From Planctomycetota bacterium (GTDB lineage: Bacteria > Planctomycetota > Planctomycetia > Planctomycetales > Planctomycetaceae), in assembly GCA_027623235.1 (NCBI GenBank), contig JAQBVJ010000048.1, positions 1-51,318 of the forward strand: DNA of 51,318 bases, written 5' to 3'. Within the stretch, counting starts at the first letter, position 1. Every line of letters starts with the position of its first letter. The notes beneath the pieces are model-generated. The model ran no database searches. It was not told where the DNA came from and worked only from the letters and a program-made list of their open reading frames with translations. A program made the position numbers and the translations under genes. Of this stretch, positions 17,659 to 26,170 are shown one piece after another.

Positions 17659-18645
17659 CTACGCGTCGAGCCGACTGACAATCCGATCGGCGATCGTGGT
17701 CGGCGAGTCGACTTCCGTCATCTCAATCTCCGAGCACTCTTCGAGATTCCGAAACCACGTGTGCTGTCGTTTGGCAAACTGCCGCGTTCGCGTCTGGATC
17801 GTGTCGACGACCGACGCCAGTTGCTCTTCGGTCAGCGCTGCCTCAGCGTCTTCGCCGAGGACATCGAAGACCTCTTTGTAACCCAGCCCCTGGCGGGCGG
17901 TGTGGCTCACTCGATTGGGGAGAGCGAGCAGTTGCCGGACCTCGGCGATCAGTCCAGCCTCGATCATCAGCTCGACTCGGCGATTGATCCGGTCGTACAG
18001 CCAGTCGCGCGGCGGGGACAACCAGTAAACGTGCGGCGGTTTTTCTTCGTCGGTCAGCGGTGGCTGTTTCTGCTGTTCGGTGAGCGGCTTGCCAGTGAGC
18101 TCGTAAACCTCGATCGCGCGAATCAGTCGCCGTTTGTCGTTCGGGTGCAGACGGAGCGCTGCGTCGACATCGACCCGCTCGAGCTGCCGCATCAGCCAGT
18201 AGTTGTCTCCTTTGGCCTCGGCTTCGTCCGCCTGCTTCTCAAGGCGGTTGCGGATTTCCTCGTTCGCGGGTGGGCCTTCGAAGACACCTCGCAGAATGCA
18301 ACGCAGGTACATGCCGGTGCCGCCAACAAAGACAGGCTGGTTGCCTCTCGCCAGAACCTCTTCAGCCGCTGCGCGGGCGTGGGCGATGTAGTCCGCGACG
18401 CTGTAATCTTCGTGCGGCTCGACCAGATCGATGAGGTGATGCGGGATCTTCGCACGCAGATCCGCATCGGGCTTCGCCGTGCCAATATCCATTCCGCGGT
18501 AAACGCACATGGAGTCCAGTGAGAGGATCTCGATGTTCGGTTTTCGCGCGTGAAGTTCGATCGTGACGTCCGTCTTGCCAACGGCCGACGGGCCGGCGAG
18601 GAAGATGCACTGCTTAAGGACGTCTGGCGGGAGCTGCTGTTTCAT
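17659..18645 (-). CDS. miaA: tRNA dimethylallyltransferase
   Basis: 328 residues, normal length. The P-loop GPSAVGKT is at 18-25, followed by the family motifs SLDSMCVYRGMDIGTAKP and PHHLIDLVEP, then GGTGMYLR and the C-terminal QGLGYKEV region. It adds a dimethylallyl group to A37 of tRNAs reading UNN codons. Nothing is missing. It is alone on its strand between the small secreted protein and the PQQ-like gene. Confidence 0.96.
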   Translation of the reverse strand: MKQQLPPDVLKQCIFLAGPSAVGKTDVTIELHARKPNIEILSLDSMCVYRGMDIGTAKPDADLRAKIPHHLIDLVEPHEDYSVADYIAHARAAAEEVLARGNQPVFVGGTGMYLRCILRGVFEGPPANEEIRNRLEKQADEAEAKGDNYWLMRQLERVDVDAALRLHPNDKRRLIRAIEVYELTGKPLTEQQKQPPLTDEEKPPHVYWLSPPRDWLYDRINRRVELMIEAGLIAEVRQLLALPNRVSHTARQGLGYKEVFDVLGEDAEAALTEEQLASVVDTIQTRTRQFAKRQHTWFRNLEECSEIEMTEVDSPTTIADRIVSRLDA

Positions 18646-18666
18646 AAGTGGTCGAATCTGAAAAAA

Positions 18667-18690
18667 GTAACCCGAAGCGTGAGTGAGTAG
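18667..18690. repeat. AACCCGAAGCGTGAG element, half copy
   Basis: GTAACCCGAAGCGTGAGTGAG upstream of miaA. It matches one arm of the full palindrome at 29081-29145; no second arm is seen here. Confidence 0.65.
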
Positions 18691-18731
18691 AGCGTCGATC
18701 GACTTTCGTCATCTGAGCGCGAGAGACGATC

Positions 18732-19034
18732 TCACTTTCCGGAGCGGATCGTCTCTTCGAGCTCCTTGATTGTCGGCGCGTTTTTCAGGAAGCCGTGCTT
18801 CACCAGAAACCTGTCGGCGGCTTCGGTGGTCAGGCGGAAGTACTCGTTCTTTCGATTAAAGTTGAAGAAGCCGTGCTGCTGTCCGGCGTAGCCTTTGACC
18901 TCGCAGACGGTCTTGTAAGTCTGCGTCGTTCGGACCACGCCGAGCTTCGGATAATTCACCGATTGGTCAGCGGCCGACGCCGGCAGCGTAGTGGCAATAA
19001 TCGTTAGTGCGGCAACGGTGGCGAGGACTCTCAT
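18732..19034 (-). CDS. Small secreted protein of unknown function
   Basis: 100 residues: a signal peptide (about 1-21, cut after ...ASA) and a short mature domain with KLGVVRTTQTYKTVCEVKGYAG and a basic/aromatic middle (FFNFNRKNEYFRL). There is one Cys in the mature part. I do not recognise the family. Coding is supported by the signal peptide, the codon pattern and clean borders. It lies next to the truncated blaR1-like fragment on the same strand, with no sign that they form an operon. Confidence 0.6.
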   Translation of the reverse strand: MRVLATVAALTIIATTLPASAADQSVNYPKLGVVRTTQTYKTVCEVKGYAGQQHGFFNFNRKNEYFRLTTEAADRFLVKHGFLKNAPTIKELEETIRSGK

Positions 19035-19128
19035 CGTGAACCTCCGGCAAAACGACAGGCGAAAGCGGAATCCACTATTTGACGGATTCCGCTTTTCGAC
19101 AGTAGCCGACGACCGGAGCGGTTACGAG

Positions 19129-19446
19129 TCACCGCGAAGCGACATTACCTGAGGCGAGGCACGTCGTCCTACTCAAGGACTCGCTGACGCTTCGGGTTTT
19201 GGAGGGGGCGGAGTCCGGCTCGGCAAGCAGCGAAACACCCAGGCCCGTTGCCAGCTGTACGGCGGCCGTGACGAGACCCGCTGTCGCGGCCAGTTTCCAG
19301 ATCCGCTCTCGAACAAAATGGCTGTCCGGTTTCGCACTTCGCAGCAGCAGCCACGCCGCTCCCAGCAGCAGTGTCGAATGCAGCCAGTAGGTCGCGGCAT
19401 AGGCCGCCAGAGTCTCGACACTTACAAGGAAAAGGTTACTGGCCAT
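19129..19446 (-). pseudogene. BlaR1/M56-type membrane protein, N-terminal fragment
   Basis: The first ~80 residues look like the start of an M56 (BlaR1-like) sensor protease: a first membrane helix (LAAYAATYWLHSTLLLGAAWLLL), the RERIWKLAA stretch, then a second helix. M56 proteins run to several hundred residues with an HExxH site, none of which is here. The frame runs out through an AACCCGAAGCG-type repeat (19172-19200), which gives the spurious tail KTRSVSES. The start overlaps the end of the blaI-like remnant, the usual blaI-blaR1 arrangement. I read it as a gene cut off at a repeat. Confidence 0.7.
19172..19200. repeat. AACCCGAAGCG element at blaR1 breakpoint
   Basis: CTCGCTGACGCTTCGGGTTTT, the reverse complement of the element at 18667 and 29081, sits exactly where the M56-like homology ends. 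Confidence 0.65.
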
Positions 19447-19630
19447 CTTTGACCTCCTTTTCTTTGTCCCTCACCAGCTTCTTGAGCCGCGCGATTTCTT
19501 CCGGAGTCACATCCGAATCGGCGAGCAGATGAGCGACCATCTGAGTCACGTCGCCGCCGAACAGCCGGCTCGCCAGGTCCGAAAGACTCTCAGGACGGGG
19601 CTTTCTCGGGCGGACCTGAGCATCCTTCTG
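19436..19630 (-). pseudogene. BlaI/MecI/CopY regulator, C-terminal fragment
   Basis: An in-frame stretch of 64 residues after a TGA at the upstream end reads ...SLSDLASRLFGGDVTQM, then MVAHLLADSDVTPEEIARL, ending KDGQ. This is the C-terminal dimerisation part of BlaI/MecI-type repressors. The winged-helix DNA-binding domain that should precede it is absent, and no start codon with a ribosome site is seen. Its TAA lies inside the start of the blaR1-like fragment, as in intact blaI-blaR1 pairs. It is therefore the tail of a regulator whose gene has been lost. Confidence 0.72.
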
Positions 19631-19863
19631 TCACGGGCGGGAGCGGTCAGAACGGTGAGGCAGGCGCTCCCACTTCATCTTGAGGCAACCGCCTCCACCC
19701 ATTCCCGATTTGCCTGTCAACTTCCCGGCACATTGGCCGGGCGGGCGAGCGAGGGGGGTCGCCGTTTTGACCGGGACCCGGACGTGACCAAAAGTCTGAA
19801 TGAGATGGCTCATCGACGCGGCCCGAACGGGCGGCCGCTCTTCATTTGCAAGGCTGATCCGAT

Positions 19864-20198
19864 ATGACCGAACTGACCGGCTCGACTGACCTAATGGCGG
19901 CGAGCGTTGCTCAGGCGACGGCTGACTGGCAGAGCGAGCTTGTTGGCGAGCTGCCGACGCTTCACAGTCCGAGCGACCAGAAGCGGCCGCGCGAGCGTAG
20001 TTTCGAAAGTACGATCCTCGTGGGGCAGATCGGCGAATCGCTGGAAACGCGGCTCGCGAAATCGAAAAGTCCAGCGGCTTCACGAACCTGGATCCGACGG
20101 AAACGCACTTCGTCCGCGGCACTCACCTGGGCATCCGCGCCGACCCGAACATCGACGCGCTCGCCCGGAATCTGTCGTACCAACGGAAGGGCGAGTGA
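19864..20198 (+). pseudogene. Unrecognised gene broken by a frameshift
   Basis: The frame from ATG 19864 reads MTELTGSTDLMAASVAQ and so on to ...IGESLETRLA near 20056. There the protein-like signal moves to the -1 frame (EIEKSSGFTNLDPTETHF, then GIRADPNIDALARNL and KGE*). The ATG overlaps by ATGA the stop of an upstream frame ending NEMAHRRGPNGRPLF...ADPI, so two coupled genes may once have existed here. I recognise neither. Evidence for coding is composition and the clean restoration by a 1- or 2-base change. Confidence 0.5.
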
Positions 20199-20204
20199 CT
20201 CGCC

Positions 20205-21035
20205 GTGCTGACTCGAAGGACTGCCATTCCGGTCGAAACCCGTTCGCCCGGTCACGCCGTTGAGCTTCCCTCCGTGCCCCTCGCGGGAACGGTTGCGGTC
20301 TGGCACGCCCGTGAGGCGTGCAAAGATGCCGGGACGCAAAGGCCAGTTTCCTCTTGCGACCTGACCGCTTTGCGCGAGTCCTTGCTCCTGCCGGACGAAC
20401 TGCGGCACGCTGACCGGATCCGAAACGAACTCGCCCGCGCGGAATTCGTCACTGTGCGGGCTCTGCTGCGAGTCATCCTCGGCCACTGCCTCGGCCTGGC
20501 ACCACGGCGGGTTGTGCTGAAGAAAACGGCGACGGGGAAACCTTACGTTCCCGACTGGTGCAACCCGCAGCGACTGCGATTCAACGTGAGCCACTCGCAC
20601 GGCGAGATTCTGATCGCGGTCGCGCGTGGCTTCGAAGTCGGCGTCGACCTGGAGCCCGTCCGCCCGCTCGCCAACATGGATGAAGTCGCGGCCGAGTTCA
20701 TGACGCCGGACGAGGCGTTTCTGTACGACATCTCCGGTGAAAAAAAACCCGAGACCTATTTCCGAGTCTGGACGCGCAAAGAAGCCCTGCTCAAAGCGAC
20801 CGGCCTGTGCCTGCAGTTGCCACTCCGCCTGACCGAGTCCCTGTCGCGACGAGTGACAATCGTCCGCCCCGACTCGCTGGCCCGGCCCCGCCCCGGCGAG
20901 TACTCCCTCCGCTCCTTCACAACAGAAACAGGAGCCCTGGCCGCCGTGTCGTCCTGCCGAAACGACTTTGAGCTGCGTCACCACGAAGCTCGCGTACTCG
21001 ACACGACTCATCACAAAACCGAACAGACTTCTTGA
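20205..21035 (+). CDS. 4'-phosphopantetheinyl transferase, Sfp type
   Basis: 276 residues if the GTG at 20205 is used; a second GTG at 20274 is nearer the first conserved residues (VAVWHA). The Sfp/AcpT signatures are all present: NVSHSHGEILIAV, VGVDLE (magnesium-binding Asp/Glu) and WTRKEALLKATG. The enzyme moves phosphopantetheine from CoA to a Ser of carrier proteins in fatty acid, polyketide or peptide synthesis. Its target is not in the window. The gene lies intact in a zone of decayed genes, which suggests recent transfer or continued selection. A small hairpin (GGCGAG/CTCGCC) ends right before the GTG. Confidence 0.88.
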   Translation: MLTRRTAIPVETRSPGHAVELPSVPLAGTVAVWHAREACKDAGTQRPVSSCDLTALRESLLLPDELRHADRIRNELARAEFVTVRALLRVILGHCLGLAPRRVVLKKTATGKPYVPDWCNPQRLRFNVSHSHGEILIAVARGFEVGVDLEPVRPLANMDEVAAEFMTPDEAFLYDISGEKKPETYFRVWTRKEALLKATGLCLQLPLRLTESLSRRVTIVRPDSLARPRPGEYSLRSFTTETGALAAVSSCRNDFELRHHEARVLDTTHHKTEQTS

Positions 21036-21125
21036 CCGCCAAACAATTTCGCCAAACACTGTCGGGAAATCCCCCTGTCCCTGGCGACACTTTCGTCGCA
21101 TGAAACCCTGTTGGCCGCACGAGAA

Positions 21126-21477
21126 ATGGATGCAACTGCACTTGAACGTGACTTCGATCGTGAGATTGCTCATGCGCCTCCGCTCGACAATGCTCATGGA
21201 ATCACGCTCGTAACGATTCCCAAACATCGGGTCTTGCCGCCGCGGCTTGCTCGCTTCGAAAATGCTTGTGGTCCCTCTGCTCCTTCTGAATCCCTCTGCT
21301 CCTTCTGAAATAGACGCATGGGTTGTGCTCGACGAATGCCCCGATTCGGCTTCCGCTGGCTACCTCGTTGTCTTCGATCCTTCCTCGCGCATGTACGGGT
21401 TGGCGGTCAAATCTGACCCGCTGCCAGTATTCATCGGTTGCTATGGATCGCTCGTTGAGACGTTAAACGCAACGTAA
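21126..21477 (+). pseudogene. Small planctomycete protein frameshifted by a 19-bp tandem duplication
   Basis: Two overlapping frames make one protein. The first runs from ATG 21126 (MDATALERDFDREIAHAPP...) to ...CGPSAPSE and then stops after five more codons. The second reads ...PSAPSEIDAWVVLDECPD, then AGYLVVFDPSSRMYGLAV and ends VETLNAT. Taking out one copy of the 19-bp duplication at 21272-21309 joins them exactly at PSAPSE-IDAWVV, giving about 110 residues. The second part looks like a short conserved protein of planctomycetes of unknown role. As it stands the gene would give a truncated product. Confidence 0.68.
21272..21309. repeat. Perfect 19-bp tandem duplication
   Basis: TCCCTCTGCTCCTTCTGAA occurs twice head to tail. 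Nineteen is not a multiple of three, so it shifts the frame of the gene around it. Confidence 0.97.
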
Positions 21478-21673
21478 CGCTGGCAGGCCAATACAGCATG
21501 GCCGCACAGGTTTGTGCATCCATGCCGAACACGCCTTCCCACTTCATCGAACGCGGGCTCTGCCCTTAGAATCGTCAGGTCAGGCCACGCGTTCCTGCGC
21601 CATCGAGGGCCGGCGTCGGACATGCTTCCCGTTATGCGACCTGGCCGATCGGTGACTCATACCGGACAGACTC

Positions 21674-21958
21674 ATGCCCGACAGGTTCCGCTACATTGTC
21701 ATTGCTTTCGGCACACTCTTCTTCCTCGGCCATGTGGGGTGGATGTTGTTCTCGCTTACTCACGCTGTCGATCGCTCCACGCGTCTCGAATACGCCGGTA
21801 AGGTTGTTCCCGGATTCGCTGGTCTGTGTGTCGTCGGCGCCACGATTACCACTTCGCCATTGCTCGCAATCGCTCTCTACGTCGCCGCGCTTCCCGTCAT
21901 GATCGTGGGCCGAGCCGTGTACGAACAGGTCGTCTTTTCACGCAACCGTCGTTCGTAG
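21674..21958 (+). CDS. Small membrane protein, unknown
   Basis: 94 residues with two to three membrane helices: about 6-30 (YIVIAFGTLFFLGHVGWMLF), 43-60, and 60-82 (LLAIALYVAALPVMIVG). The C-terminus is basic (FSRNRRS), so it likely faces the cytoplasm. I recognise no family and no strong ribosome site. It lies in the decayed zone but its frame is whole. Confidence 0.45.
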   Translation: MPDRFRYIVIAFGTLFFLGHVGWMLFSLTHAVDRSTRLEYAGKVVPGFAGLCVVGATITTSPLLAIALYVAALPVMIVGRAVYEQVVFSRNRRS

Positions 21959-22326
21959 CACACCGGTCACTTGACCGAAGGCTGCGGACTTCGAAGGAAC
22001 TGACGTGGTGGGCAGCGACCTCACAGTGCCTGCCTGGCCATTAATCATCACGGACACGTAATCGACGCCGGGCAGGATGCCGTCGTGGAGCTCGATGACC
22101 GGGTCGGGACTGTCCTGCGAACCGGCCTCGCGCGGACCGCTCGCACAGTCATCATCAACGGTCGTCGGATGAGGGGCTGATCCGGACTTGTCGGAACCTT
22201 TCGAATCGTCTGATCCACCAGCCCGGTCTCTCGTTCTGCCCGTCCGGCTGTTCTCGAGAAACGCCTGTAACTAAACTTTTCCCAGCAAATTCAGGTTCAG
22301 AATTCTCAAAGAGTTATCGGCCGACC
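21959..22326. other. Intergenic region upstream of nfeD
   Basis: I see no gene here. A plus-strand frame ending at 22180 reads protein-like for about 45 codons (GHVIDAGQDAVVELDD...) but has no start and no family I can name. No palindrome like those elsewhere is present. The promoter of the nfeD-floA set should lie in the last 100 bp, which is A/T-richer. Confidence 0.4.
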
Positions 22327-23043
22327 ATGGACACGTACACTCTGATGGTTTTCCTGCTGGTCATAGTCGGGCTGGGCATTATCGCATCGGAGGTTTTTAT
22401 TCCGTCCGCCGGGATGCTTTCGATTCTGGCTGCGTGCTGCTTCGGCGGATCGGTGTATTGCGCGTACAAGGCGTGGTACGAGCCTGGTTATCTGGCAGCA
22501 TTCTGGAGCTACGTCGCCTGCATGATCATCGGCATTCCCGCGTTCATCGGATTCGGTCTGCATGTCCTGCCAAAGACCGCACTGGGCCACAACCTGCTGG
22601 CCGGTCCGCAGGATCTCGCGACACTCACACCGTTCAAGGAAGAAGAGCAGCGTCTGCGGGATCTCATCAATCAGCACGGCCAGGCGACGACGCTGTTTTC
22701 GCCGGGCGGAATGGTTCAGATCGGGCGTGAGAAATTCCACGCGGAAAGCGAAGGAGTCATCATCGATTCTGGCGTTGAGGTCGTTGTCGTTGGAGTTAAA
22801 GGCAACCGCCTGGTTGTGCGGCCTCTGTCGCTGCATCAGACTGTCGCCGGACCGAAGCCCGCGAAAACGGCTCTGGACCAGGACACGGCACCGGACCAGA
22901 ACACGGCACCGGACCAGAACACGGCTACTATTGAGAGCACTTCGTCAGAGACGCCCGATCCTCTCTCGGAAACACTGGCGAGCAAACCACAAACTGGACC
23001 GGGCGAGTCGCACATTGATTTCGACATTCCCGAGACCGCCTGA
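22327..23043 (+). CDS. NfeD-family membrane protein
   Basis: 238 residues. Three to four membrane helices fill residues 5-85 (TLMVFLLVIVGLGIIASEVF first), then a soluble part that includes the OB-fold NfeD domain (about 125-175, GVIIDSGVEVVVVGVKGNRLVV). The C-terminal ~65 residues are low complexity and include three 6-residue units of the APDQNT type. NfeD proteins partner with flotillins or stomatins in membrane microdomains, and floA follows 120 bp downstream, the usual pairing. The membrane-bound short NfeD type, without the ClpP-like protease domain. Confidence 0.87.
   Translation: MDTYTLMVFLLVIVGLGIIASEVFIPSAGMLSILAACCFGGSVYCAYKAWYEPGYLAAFWSYVACMIIGIPAFIGFGLHVLPKTALGHNLLAGPQDLATLTPFKEEEQRLRDLINQHGQATTLFSPGGMVQIGREKFHAESEGVIIDSGVEVVVVGVKGNRLVVRPLSLHQTVAGPKPAKTALDQDTAPDQNTAPDQNTATIESTSSETPDPLSETLASKPQTGPGESHIDFDIPETA
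22873..22926 (+). repeat. Three 18-bp tandem repeats within nfeD
   Basis: Units CTGGACCAGGACACGGCA, CCGGACCAGAACACGGCA and CCGGACCAGAACACGGCT keep the frame and give repeated APDQNT in the C-terminal tail. Copy number may vary between strains without effect on the frame. Confidence 0.9.
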
Positions 23044-23164
23044 GCTCGTCAGACTGTCTTGCGACCATGAGCCATTCAAACTGCGATGATTCAAAGCTGC
23101 GAAAACTGATACTGCCGCGTCTGATACTGCGACACTCGGAGTTACAGACAAAAGGACGTCACCG

Positions 23165-24223
23165 ATGCTTCAAGCATTTCTTCTGCTGGCCGCCGACGAC
23201 GATGAGATGACGCCACTTCTGCTGGGCGGTTCGATTGTTGTCTTTGTCCTGTTCATCATTTTCATCGCCGTTTTCGCCCGATACGCCACGCTGTGGATTC
23301 AGGCAAAAATGACGAGGGCCGATATTGGCCTCGCCAATCTCGTCATGATGTCGCTCCGGAAAGTCAATCCGACGATCATCGTCCGGAGCAAGATCATGGC
23401 CGTGCAGGCCGGTCTGACTCGCGATTATCCGATCACGACGCGGGCTCTGGAGGCGCACTACCTCGCCAACGGAAATGTGCCGAACGTAATCCGGGCTCTC
23501 ATCGCCGCTCATCGTGCCGGGCTCGACCTTGACTGGCAGACAGCTCAGGCGATCGACCTGGCCGGCCGCGACATACTCGACGCGGTTCGAACGAGCGTTT
23601 ATCCGAAGGTTATTGACTGCCCTGATCCGACCAAGCACGCTGGCACACTCGACGCGGTTGCCGGCGACGGGATCCAGCTGCGAGTCCGGGCGCGTGTCAC
23701 CGTGCGAACCAACGTCCGGCAGCTCATCGGTGGTGCCACAGAAGAAACCGTCATCGCACGAGTCGGCCAGGGCATCGTTCAGGCGATCGGCTCAACGCAG
23801 AGCTACATGCAAGTGCTTGAGAATCCGGACCGGATTTCCAAGGTCGTGCTGAATCAGGGCCTGGAAGCAAACACCGCCTTTGAAATTGTTTCGATCGACA
23901 TTGCCGATATCGATGTCGGAGAGAACATCGGAGCTCGACTGAGCGCCGACAAGGCCGAAGCCGACGTGCGGGTCGCTCAGGCGAAGGCCGAAGAACAGCG
24001 TGCTTCGGAATTTGCTCGCGAACAGGAAATGGTCGCCCGGGTTCAGGAAAACCGCGCGAAAGTCGTTCTCGCCGAAGCCGAAGTTCCCCGGGCCATGGCC
24101 GAAGCGTTCAACTCAGGCCACCTTGGTCTGATCGACTATTACGAACTGAAGAACGTTCAGGCAGACACGAAGATGCGCGACTCGATCGCAGGAGTCGGCA
24201 GCGACGGAAATACCAAGACCTGA
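23165..24223 (+). CDS. floA: Flotillin-like protein FloA
   Basis: 352 residues behind AAGGA at good spacing. A short N-terminus leads to one membrane segment (about 18-42, [20 protein letters not shown]), followed by the SPFH-like domain with the FloA-specific stretches [34 protein letters not shown], and [18 protein letters not shown]. The C-terminal helix is rich in Glu/Ala ([17 protein letters not shown]). FloA forms oligomers that scaffold membrane microdomains. It is encoded between nfeD and a basic membrane protein on the same strand; the set is probably one operon. Confidence 0.95.
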   Translation: MLQAFLLLAADDDEMTPLLLGGSIVVFVLFIIFIAVFARYATLWIQAKMTRADIGLANLVMMSLRKVNPTIIVRSKIMAVQAGLTRDYPITTRALEAHYLANGNVPNVIRALIAAHRAGLDLDWQTAQAIDLAGRDILDAVRTSVYPKVIDCPDPTKHAGTLDAVAGDGIQLRVRARVTVRTNVRQLIGGATEETVIARVGQGIVQAIGSTQSYMQVLENPDRISKVVLNQGLEANTAFEIVSIDIADIDVGENIGARLSADKAEADVRVAQAKAEEQRASEFAREQEMVARVQENRAKVVLAEAEVPRAMAEAFNSGHLGLIDYYELKNVQADTKMRDSIAGVGSDGNTKT

Positions 24224-24284
24224 GTTCTGACTCGGCCCCCGATTTCTTCGACTGAGAACGCTCGTCTTCAAACTGGAGTTTCTG

Positions 24285-24884
24285 ATGCAGCCGGAACCGC
24301 AGATGATGACCGCAGGCATTGGTGACGTTGTCCCGATCCTGTTTATCGTGATCGCACTGATCAGCGGCTTCCTGAACTTCATGAAAGAGAAGAAAACCGC
24401 CGAAGAGGTGCAGGACATGCGCCGCCGAAAGCGCCCCCCGAAAAACGAGCGCGACGACGAACTCGCTCAGTTTCTGGATGAAGTCGCAACCACCGACACG
24501 AAGCCGAAGCAGCGTCAGCGACGGAAACGGCCGACGCAGCGTGACCGCAGCCAGGAACGACAGAAACGACGGGACGAGAACAAGCAGTCTGAAGAACGAC
24601 CGCACCGCAGCCCCACCCGATCCAGCAGTGTCGCCAGCCGGCATCTCGATACCGAAGAATTCAGCCAGGTCCGCGACAGGCACGTCGAGAGCAGCGTGGA
24701 AAATCGCCATCTGGAATCGCAGGTTTCCGAGCAGCATCTTTACGAGACTGACGAAGCCGCCACGGCAGAGACCCCGGCGACCCGGCAACACCGGATCGCT
24801 GTCCTGCTCAAACGGCCCGGCGGTATTCGAGACGCGATCATGCTGAACGAAGTGCTCCAGCCGCCACTCTCCCGCCGCCGGTAA
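24285..24884 (+). CDS. Single-span membrane protein with basic tail, floA-linked
   Basis: 199 residues behind GGAG. One membrane helix (about 12-32, IGDVVPILFIVIALISGFL) is followed by a long Arg/Lys/Glu-rich cytoplasmic tail. Four short motifs recur at 9-13 residue spacing: RHL (119), RHV (132), RHL (141), QHL (150). The C-terminal 28 residues (from IAVLLKRPGG, then RDAIMLNEVLQPP) look folded, and a similar ending occurs in other planctomycete proteins linked to flotillins, from memory. The role is unknown; position 60 bp after floA suggests a microdomain partner. Confidence 0.7.
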   Translation: MQPEPQMMTAGIGDVVPILFIVIALISGFLNFMKEKKTAEEVQDMRRRKRPPKNERDDELAQFLDEVATTDTKPKQRQRRKRPTQRDRSQERQKRRDENKQSEERPHRSPTRSSSVASRHLDTEEFSQVRDRHVESSVENRHLESQVSEQHLYETDEAATAETPATRQHRIAVLLKRPGGIRDAIMLNEVLQPPLSRRR

Positions 24885-24975
24885 TCGATGTAACCGTCAC
24901 ATGCCCGTGTGGCGAACCTCGAATCGGGACCCCCGTCGCGGCGGAATTGCAGATGGTTTCCGGTCCGGCTCGGGG

Positions 24976-25003
24976 TTGAGTCCTCAACCGCCCGGACTAT
25001 GAT
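24976..25003 (+). promoter_or_regulatory. Putative sigma-70-like promoter for prs
   Basis: TTGAGT and TATGAT with a 16-bp spacer, 120 bp upstream of prs. A short palindrome CCCTCGCGAGGG follows at 25008-25019, near the predicted transcription start. This is a match by eye. Confidence 0.4.
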
Positions 25004-25124
25004 GGCCCCTCGCGAGGGTCACGAGTCCTCAGCAGCATGACCGAGTTGCCCGCACTGGTCGGCGGCGACGATCTTCAGCTCGAAACGACCGTCTCTCGAC
25101 GCCAGCGCGGCACCGCATCGAATC

Positions 25125-26132
25125 ATGGCAACCCGTATCCCGCCCCGCTCGCCACAATCTGGCCCGCGCCCGCAAATCTTTCAGCCGACCAGCGGCGAGC
25201 TCGCCATCCTGCCGGGTTCGGGAAACCCACTGCTGGCTCAGGCGATCGCCAATGAGCTCGGCGTGAGTGTCGTGCCAGGCAAGGCTCACACTTTCAGCGA
25301 AGGCAACGTCTTTGTGAAAGTGAGCGAGAACGTCCGTGGCCGCGACGTCTACGTGATTCAGGGAGTCCACAAACCGGTCAACGATAACTTCATGGAGCTG
25401 CTGTTCTGGATTGACGCTCTCAAGCGGGCTTCGGCAGAGTCCATTACCGCCGTCATCCCTTTTTTCAGCTACGCTCAGGGCGACAAGAAGGACGAGCCGC
25501 GCGTTTCAATCCGCGCCCGCGTCTGTGCAGACGCGCTGGAAGCGGCCGGTTGCGACCGCGTCCTGACGATGGACCTTCACAGCCCCCAGATTCAGGGCTT
25601 CTTCAGCATTCCCGTCGACCATCTTTACGGTCGAGCCGTCATTTGTGAGCACATTCGAAAACTCGAAATTCCCGATCTGGTGGTCTGCAGCCCGGACGTT
25701 GGGTTTGCCAAGGACGCTGTCGAATTTGGGCACGACCTTAACGCCCCGGTCGTCATCGGCTCGAAAGTCCGTACGGATCACACCGAGACCGTCGAGGTTC
25801 ACGAGGTCATCGGAGACGTCAAAGGCAAGAACGCATTTCTGGTCGACGACTTCACAATCACCGGTCGAACTCTGATCTGCATGGCCGATGCGCTGTTCGA
25901 GCGAGGGGCAAAAGACATTTACGCGGCCGTCACGCATCCGGTTTTCTCGCAGGGAGCGGCTCAGCGAATCGGCGAAAGCCGCATCAAAAAGATGTTCATC
26001 ACGGACACCATCGAGACATTTCAGGAACCGCTGCCGGACAATGTCGAGATCGTCACCGTCGCCCCGATCTTCGCTGAGGCCATCCGGTCTATCCACGAAC
26101 GCACCAGCGTCAGCATGCTGTTTCAGCAGTAG
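25125..26132 (+). CDS. prs: Ribose-phosphate pyrophosphokinase
   Basis: 335 residues. It makes PRPP from ribose 5-phosphate and ATP. Family signatures: GSGNPLLAQAIA near the start, FSEGNVFVKVSENVRG, the catalytic flexible region YAQGDKKDEPRVSIRAR, MDLHSPQIQGFF, and the PRPP loop FLVDDFTITGRTL. Several differ from the common form: YARQDRK is YAQGDKK, and the loop has FTITGRT for a more usual VDT(A/G)GT. It is thus a divergent Prs branch, probably active since Asp-Asp and Thr are kept. trpF, a user of a PRPP-derived substrate, follows 38 bp downstream. Confidence 0.9.
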   Translation: MATRIPPRSPQSGPRPQIFQPTSGELAILPGSGNPLLAQAIANELGVSVVPGKAHTFSEGNVFVKVSENVRGRDVYVIQGVHKPVNDNFMELLFWIDALKRASAESITAVIPFFSYAQGDKKDEPRVSIRARVCADALEAAGCDRVLTMDLHSPQIQGFFSIPVDHLYGRAVICEHIRKLEIPDLVVCSPDVGFAKDAVEFGHDLNAPVVIGSKVRTDHTETVEVHEVIGDVKGKNAFLVDDFTITGRTLICMADALFERGAKDIYAAVTHPVFSQGAAQRIGESRIKKMFITDTIETFQEPLPDNVEIVTVAPIFAEAIRSIHERTSVSMLFQQ

Positions 26133-26170
26133 GTCACCTTCGTGCCGGGAGCGAGTAGCCCGAGTCTGCC

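Noticed and set aside
20041..20075. Programmed -1 frameshift at the A-rich stretch
   Set aside because: No classical slippery heptamer in the right frame, so simple decay is more likely.
22022..22180. Protein-like plus-strand stretch (GHVIDAGQDAVVELDD...) upstream of nfeD
   Set aside because: No start codon, no ribosome site and no family likeness; may be a remnant but cannot be supported.
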